NCBI GenBank assembly: GCA_937936355.1
Contig: CALDDM010000025.1
Coordinates: 1 to 38,251 of the forward strand
Reading direction: 5' to 3'
Length of the DNA stretch: 38,251 nt
Source of the DNA: Minisyncoccota bacterium
GTDB lineage: Bacteria > Patescibacteriota > Minisyncoccia > Moranbacterales > GCA-2747515
The position numbers and the translations under genes are program-made. Shown one piece after another: positions 34,067-38,251 of the stretch (position 1 is the first letter of the stretch; each line of letters begins with the position of its first letter). The notes under the pieces are model-generated. The model was not told the origin of the DNA, did no database searches, and saw only the letters and a program-made list of their open reading frames with translations.

Positions 34067-34693
34067 TTAGTCACGCATAAACACTCGCACTTTTGGCACA
34101 ATCCTTTCTACCAGAACCGCATATCCTTCCTTGTTTGGATGAATTGCATCATACATAAGATCCCTCTTGCCAAACACTCCCCTCAAAGCATCTTTCACAT
34201 AAGGAATATTTTTTTCCTGAGCTAATTCCTTGAAACGCTTTTTATACTGTGCATTATGAATACCCCCACGAACACCAACAAGCACAACGCCAGATCCAAC
34301 TGATTGTATACGATCAACAATTGTCGCAATGTTTGTAAATGTAACGTCTGGCGCAACTCTCTGCAAAGCATCATTTCCTCCCAGAAGAACAATGACAACA
34401 CGCGGATCACGTAACAATACATCCTCATCTATGCGCAGCAATGCCTCTGCAGTGGTATCTCCACTACGTCCTGCATTGATAACATCGACTCCCAAAGCAT
34501 CACGCAACTGCGCTGGATAGCTTTCCTCATCTTGTAAGCCATAGCCCTCAGTCAAGCTATCACCAAATGCAATAATACTTGTTCCTGATGTGGGCTGCAC
34601 ATAACGCGAGCCACATCCGGACAAAAACAGCAGGAAACACATGGCAAATACAACAAACAACAAAGAGTCTTTTTTGGTATGCATACAACTCAT
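34067..34693 (-). CDS. SGNH/GDSL hydrolase lipoprotein (TesA-like)
   Basis: A hydrophobic segment with lipobox LLFLSGC (Cys near 27) marks a lipid-anchored envelope protein. The four SGNH blocks follow: IAFGDSLTEGYG (Ser), NAGRSGDTT (Gly), LLGGNDAL (Asn) and DAIHPNKEGY (Asp and His). The set is complete, so it should be an active esterase, thioesterase or lysophospholipase of the TesA type. The 208-residue length is typical. The start may be three codons later (ATG 34684). It heads the group with the HD-domain gene. Confidence 0.92.
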   Translation of the reverse strand: MSCMHTKKDSLLFVVFAMCFLLFLSGCGSRYVQPTSGTSIIAFGDSLTEGYGLQDEESYPAQLRDALGVDVINAGRSGDTTAEALLRIDEDVLLRDPRVVIVLLGGNDALQRVAPDVTFTNIATIVDRIQSVGSGVVLVGVRGGIHNAQYKKRFKELAQEKNIPYVKDALRGVFGKRDLMYDAIHPNKEGYAVLVERIVPKVRVFMRD

Positions 34694-34785
34694 TTATCAA
34701 TGCTGATCATTGTATCATGTAAGATTGTATAAATCCCTAATTTCCTTGACTTCTCAATGGTTTTTATATAGCCTACCCACGAAGG

Positions 34786-34804
34786 TCCTACCTGTAGTGT
34801 AGGA
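34786..34804 (+). promoter_or_regulatory. Inverted repeat upstream of pyrF
   Basis: TCCTAC and GTAGGA pair around a 7-base loop, 38 bases before the pyrF ATG. A weak promoter (TTGACT at 34746, about 15 bases, TATAGC) lies just upstream, so the repeat would be near the start of the transcript. It could be an operator or leader hairpin. Confidence 0.4.
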
Positions 34805-34842
34805 TTAAATTTTCACAGCACTTTTACAAAAGGAAAATCGTC

Positions 34843-35598
34843 ATGCACGACAATACACCACCACAACAACGATTGGTCATTGGGTGTGATCCAAAATTTA
34901 CCACTAACATGAATCGTCAAAAAATGATTGATGAGTGTAAAAAAAAGCTTGATTTTTGTTGCGAAAAGCTGGGTCCGCTTGGAGTAACATGCAAAGTAAA
35001 CACCATATTTCGCATTCTCGGTAATGATGCAATCGCTCAGGTCCAGCAAGCTGGTCTTGGCGTTTTTTTGGATGGCAAGTTCTTTGACATTGAGAACACG
35101 ATCAAAAATGATCTGATGTTTTGGTCAACATTCGGGGACACAATCAAGATCTGCACACTTGCCGAGAAAATAAAGCCCAAGATCTACAGTGCAGCATCTC
35201 AATTAATGTCTGATACAATTTTTTGTCCCGTCGGTCCCTTGACCGATTTAACCAATGAGGATTTCAGAGTATGGTACGGGTCAGAATATGATCGAGTTCG
35301 CGCAGTAAAAAAATTTCTACACCAAAGCTGTGAACTCAAAGGTGCAAGAGGTGTTGTATGCTCTCCTCTTGATATCAAACACGGACCCGATGACTTACAA
35401 TCAAAACGCGTTATCATCACACCTGGCATCCGTAGATCCTCTGATCCAACTGATGATAACTCGCCTAATGCTATGGCACCTCGTGAAGCCATAGAAGCCG
35501 GAGCATCCTATCTCGTTGTTGGTCGACCTGTAATGAGAGCGTCTGACCCGGTAGGTGTTGCAACTAACATGATTGAAGAAATCAATAACGCATCCTAA
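34843..35598 (+). CDS. pyrF: Orotidine 5'-phosphate decarboxylase
   Basis: The enzyme makes UMP from OMP in the last step of de novo pyrimidine synthesis. The 251 residues show the barrel markers: VIGCDP at strand 1 and CKVN. VFLDGKFFDIENT is the catalytic D-x-K-x2-D (usually LKFHDIPNT; here His is Phe). VITPGIRR and ASYLVVGRPVM form the phosphate site. An AAAGGA ribosome site precedes the ATG. The larger size and wording place it in the type-2 PyrF branch. It is 19 bases upstream of the pyrE-like gene and forms an operon with it. Confidence 0.92.
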   Translation: MHDNTPPQQRLVIGCDPKFTTNMNRQKMIDECKKKLDFCCEKLGPLGVTCKVNTIFRILGNDAIAQVQQAGLGVFLDGKFFDIENTIKNDLMFWSTFGDTIKICTLAEKIKPKIYSAASQLMSDTIFCPVGPLTDLTNEDFRVWYGSEYDRVRAVKKFLHQSCELKGARGVVCSPLDIKHGPDDLQSKRVIITPGIRRSSDPTDDNSPNAMAPREAIEAGASYLVVGRPVMRASDPVGVATNMIEEINNAS

Positions 35599-35617
35599 CA
35601 AATACAGGAGAGAAATA

Positions 35618-36304
35618 ATGAAAACAATACCTCAGTCAGATTTTCGCAGTATCATAGGCTACCTTGAAAAACACCGTGCGGTAATCCGTGATGGACACCT
35701 TGTTGGCACATCCTGGAAGCATCTCAACGGCTTTGTTAACATGCGTGAAGTGGCTGGTCATGCTGAATTCTGGCATCACATAGGAGGCATCATGGCAAAA
35801 GAGCTTAGGCAATATAATCTCGATGTTATTCTCGGCATTGAGACTCTTGGTCGCACAGTAGCACAAACAACAGCATTTCATCTTGGCATTCCATATATTT
35901 GGTGTGATACATTCGACGACCCGCAACATAAAGGCAAGAAACATGCAAAGTTTCAGGAAAAACTCATGTTTGAACGTTTTGTTCAAAGTGGTACTCGCAT
36001 TGGCACGCTTGATGATCTTTTGACCTCTGGCTCTTCCGTGCATGGAGGTAACACTCTCATGCGTGATATGGGTGCAATCCCTGTTGTTACAGGTGTTGCC
36101 GTTCGACGCAACCAAACTATTGATGCCCAGACGTGCAATTCTGATAGTTTGGTAGTTCTTGAAGAAGTTACTGGATTAAGAGATTGGACCGAAGCAGATT
36201 GCAAGCTACACGGCCCCTGCTCTCACAATACTCCAATGATTCTGCGTCCAGGTCACGGATTCGAATGGATTGAAAATAATCCAGATTATCCTGTTGCTCG
36301 CTAG
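35618..36304 (+). CDS. pyrE: Orotate phosphoribosyltransferase-like protein
   Basis: This would join orotate to PRPP to give OMP, feeding the PyrF enzyme beside it. I use ATG 35618, which has an AGGAG site 8 bases upstream, and not the track's TTG inside pyrF. The type I phosphoribosyltransferase core is visible: VILGIETLGRTVA and IGTLDDLLTSGSSV (PRPP loop with the Asp pair). A C-terminal segment CKLHGPCSHNTPMI resembles the Cys-containing tail of an alternative PyrE group. Length is 228 residues. Specificity for orotate is inferred from the operon. Confidence 0.85.
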   Translation: MKTIPQSDFRSIIGYLEKHRAVIRDGHLVGTSWKHLNGFVNMREVAGHAEFWHHIGGIMAKELRQYNLDVILGIETLGRTVAQTTAFHLGIPYIWCDTFDDPQHKGKKHAKFQEKLMFERFVQSGTRIGTLDDLLTSGSSVHGGNTLMRDMGAIPVVTGVAVRRNQTIDAQTCNSDSLVVLEEVTGLRDWTEADCKLHGPCSHNTPMILRPGHGFEWIENNPDYPVAR

Positions 36305-36334
36305 CAACAGATCACATTCTGTAGTTTTACAAAC

Positions 36335-36365
36335 ACTCATCGCATGTACTGCGATGAGTTTTTTT
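36335..36365 (+). terminator. Terminator of the pyrF-pyrE operon
   Basis: ACTCATCGCA and TGCGATGAGT form a 10-bp stem with a 5-base loop and a following T-run. It lies 31 bases after the pyrE stop. Confidence 0.9.
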
Positions 36366-36423
36366 GTAAAAAAAATAATCGCCCTCCAAATATATTAGAA
36401 GACGACTTTTTATAGACTTTATA

Positions 36424-37056
36424 TCATTTTACACATAACACTTTCTTATGCGCGTTTCGTCTTACAAGCAGTCTGTATGGCATAAGCAAGACAATTGCCA
36501 TCAGGATCTTAACAAGGAAATCTGCCGCTGCCATCGACACCCAGGTAGGCATTTCAGGTCCGATTTTCAGTAGCGGCATCACTTCAAAGGCCCAATAATT
36601 ACTATCTGCAAATATTGTTTCTGAGACAACGTCAAATGTGAATTGCGAAAAGGAGATGAAGAAGAATATGGCTGTATCTATAACAGAGCCGATAAATGAA
36701 GATATCACTGGCGCTTTCCACCATTCCAAATGACGCAACATGCCAAAGACCTGCACATCAAAAATCTGCGCCACAAGAAATGCAGATCCTGATGCCACAG
36801 CTATTCTAAATGTTACTTGGTTTATCTCCCAAAAAAAGAATGTGCAAACTATGCCAATAGCAAAACCCCAGAGTATAATCATCCTCGCCTTCTTTCTTCC
36901 ATGTACTCGATTGGCAAGATCAGTTATGAGAAATGCTATGGGGTACGTCAATGCTGCATACGTCAGAAGATTTTCAAAGAAAAAATACTGCAAGAGTATG
37001 TTTGAGATCAAAATAGTAAAACCCATCGCAAATATGAATGGTATGGTTTTTTTCAT
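36424..37056 (-). CDS. VUT family (YhhQ-type) queuosine precursor transporter
   Basis: The family imports queuosine precursors such as preQ0 or preQ1 across the membrane. The 210 residues hold six or so hydrophobic segments. The typical markers are LTYPIAFLITDLANRVHGRKKAR, SGSAFLVAQIFDVQVF and FIGSVIDTAIFFFISF, with a LVKILMAIVLLMPYRLL close. No queuosine synthesis or tgt gene is in the window, which would suit a salvage lifestyle. The stop codon is TGA. It is 60 bases after the MBL-fold gene on the same strand. Confidence 0.9.
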   Translation of the reverse strand: MKKTIPFIFAMGFTILISNILLQYFFFENLLTYAALTYPIAFLITDLANRVHGRKKARMIILWGFAIGIVCTFFFWEINQVTFRIAVASGSAFLVAQIFDVQVFGMLRHLEWWKAPVISSFIGSVIDTAIFFFISFSQFTFDVVSETIFADSNYWAFEVMPLLKIGPEMPTWVSMAAADFLVKILMAIVLLMPYRLLVRRNAHKKVLCVK

Positions 37057-37116
37057 GTTGTTAATGTCCGATCTGCTTTTTAAGTGTGGTAACTATATTT
37101 TACTTTTGACTTTCCG

Positions 37117-38244
37117 TCAATTCTCCACAGCGTCGGCTCCACCTACGGTGCGCCACCACGCTTTTTGTGGCCTCTCTTTTTTTACATGAAATCGCTCTCC
37201 AATCCCAGGCGTAATAATATCAATATCATACTGCCTTGCTGCAACAAGTGCGCGCTCAACCGGCTCTGTCCACGGATGTGCTGCAAGCGTAAATGCTGAC
37301 CAATGGATCGGCATATACACACGACCACCAAGATCACGATGTGCCTGCACTGATTGTTCCGGAGTCATATGAGATGTTGCCCACAAATCATCATATTGCC
37401 CAGCATCGAGGAGTGTCAGGTCAAATGGCCCATATTCCTTGCCATGTTTTGCAAAGCCATCAAAGTACCCAGAGTCACCACCAAAGAAGATCTTTGTATC
37501 AGATCCTTCTATAATCCACGCCGCCCACAATGTTTTCAATCGGTCATTAACAGTCCGACCAGAATAATGACGTGACTGAACAGCCGTGACCGTTAAGGAA
37601 TCAGAAACGTATTCATCACCCCAATCAAATTCAACGATGTTCTGCGCGGGTACACCCCATGATTTTAGATGTGAGCCTATACCCAGAGGCACCAAGAACT
37701 TACCCACTTTCGAGGTAAGGAACTGCACCGTTTTATAATCAAGATGATCATAATGATCGTGGGAGACAATAACATAATCAAGGTAAGGAAAGTCCTCTAC
37801 ACGGACAGGCAAATCGTAATCATACCGCTTAACACCAAAACCAAGTGGAGAAGCATTGTCGGTGAGCATTGGATCAAAAAGAATTTTCTTTCCCGCCACT
37901 TCATAAAGAAATGTAGAATGACCAAACCACGTAAGAAATGGATCCAGTGAAACAGCATTCTCACCCAAGAAGGCTGATGGCAATTTTTCTGTAGGCTTTC
38001 CGTCTTTGACCCCAATCAGTAAGATTTTTAAAAATTTAATCTTATCACCAAATGACACTTTGAGATCACTATATGTCATATGTGGGAACTGCCCCTGCTT
38101 GTAGTGAGGAGAATGTTCCATTCTCTGCAGATCCGCACCAGATGGTTTTTGCCCCAACTGCGGCGCACTCACAAGAAAGACCACGCTACCAATAAAAAAC
38201 AAAAAAACAAGGCTGATAAATATATTTAACAAAGATTTCCACAT
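37117..38244 (-). CDS. Membrane-anchored MBL-fold hydrolase (NAPE-PLD/RomA-like)
   Basis: An N-terminal membrane segment (about 3-27) precedes a metallo-beta-lactamase domain. Its signatures are WFGHSTFLYEVAGKKILFDP, the metal motif SHDHYDHLD, RHYSGR, IFFGGDSGY and MPIHWSAF. This pattern is that of the NAPE-hydrolysing phospholipase D/RomA group, which often acts on lipids or phosphodiesters. The domain is complete. The chosen ATG (38244) is only seven bases from the window edge, so a start further upstream cannot be excluded, although MWKSLLNIF fits a natural N-terminus. It may be co-transcribed with the VUT gene. Confidence 0.9.
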   Translation of the reverse strand: MWKSLLNIFISLVFLFFIGSVVFLVSAPQLGQKPSGADLQRMEHSPHYKQGQFPHMTYSDLKVSFGDKIKFLKILLIGVKDGKPTEKLPSAFLGENAVSLDPFLTWFGHSTFLYEVAGKKILFDPMLTDNASPLGFGVKRYDYDLPVRVEDFPYLDYVIVSHDHYDHLDYKTVQFLTSKVGKFLVPLGIGSHLKSWGVPAQNIVEFDWGDEYVSDSLTVTAVQSRHYSGRTVNDRLKTLWAAWIIEGSDTKIFFGGDSGYFDGFAKHGKEYGPFDLTLLDAGQYDDLWATSHMTPEQSVQAHRDLGGRVYMPIHWSAFTLAAHPWTEPVERALVAARQYDIDIITPGIGERFHVKKERPQKAWWRTVGGADAVEN

Positions 38245-38251
38245 AATCAAC

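Noticed and set aside
35636-36115. Minus-strand ORF of 159 residues
   Set aside because: Antisense to the pyrE-like gene, which has clear motifs and a ribosome site.
1-38251. UGA recoded as glycine
   Set aside because: Several genes end naturally at TGA (2909, 3798, 36424 and 37117 genes) with normal family lengths.
1-38251. Mobile elements, prophage or toxin-antitoxin island
   Set aside because: No transposase, integrase, phage or clear toxin gene was found; the nucleotidyltransferase-like protein has no antitoxin or toxin partner beside it.

Overview
The window is bacterial chromosomal DNA of moderate GC with short intergenic gaps. It has no recognisable insertion sequence, tRNA, rRNA or CRISPR array. 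The standard code applies: TGA is the natural stop of at least four genes (amidase, nucleotidyltransferase-like, VUT transporter, MBL hydrolase), which argues against the UGA-Gly code of Gracilibacteria/Absconditabacteria. RNase J with a long basic tail, GtrA/DPM1-type surface glycosylation genes, and secreted proteins with DGDGWGW motifs suggest a Patescibacteria/CPR-like genome. That placement is inference, not proof.

Layout. 1-8.7 kb: a partial ORF at the edge, a lipoprotein, a SIMPL-domain protein, a thioredoxin-like protein, a cell-wall amidase, a nucleotidyltransferase-like protein, UvrA and a diguanylate cyclase. 8.9-14.5 kb: a secreted GH12-like protein, a secreted divergent metallophosphoesterase, YchF, a phosphohexomutase and a very small ORF. 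14.5-20.3 kb (minus strand): trpS, then a CDP-alcohol phosphatidyltransferase and a permuted papain-like (YiiX-type) membrane protein, preceded by RNase J. 20.8-30.2 kb (minus strand): a polysaccharide cluster transcribed as GtrA, FAD oxidoreductase, DPM1-like/cellulose-synthase-like double glycosyltransferase, and a GT39-GH8 fusion, followed by a secreted sugar dehydrogenase with PKD and DUF5648-like repeats. 30.2-30.75 kb: divergent promoters and a candidate structured RNA. 30.7-34.7 kb (minus strand): a repeat-rich secreted protein, a degenerate trypsin-like protein, an HD-domain protein and an SGNH lipoprotein. 34.8-38.25 kb: a pyrF-pyrE pair (plus strand), a VUT-family transporter and an MBL-fold hydrolase (minus strand).

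How it fits together. The most coherent system is the 23.4-30.2 kb cluster. The DPM1-like domain would load a sugar onto polyprenyl phosphate, GtrA would flip it, the GT39 part would use it outside the membrane, and the cellulose-synthase-like domain would make and export a beta-glycan. The GH8 domain fused to GT39 has the catalytic acid Glu replaced by Gln (TTSQGQGY). The separate GH12-like secreted protein seems to lack its nucleophile Glu. Both may therefore bind or shape glucan rather than cut it. A third pseudo-enzyme, a trypsin-like protein lacking all three triad residues, lies nearby. The phosphohexomutase could supply sugar-1-phosphate precursors.
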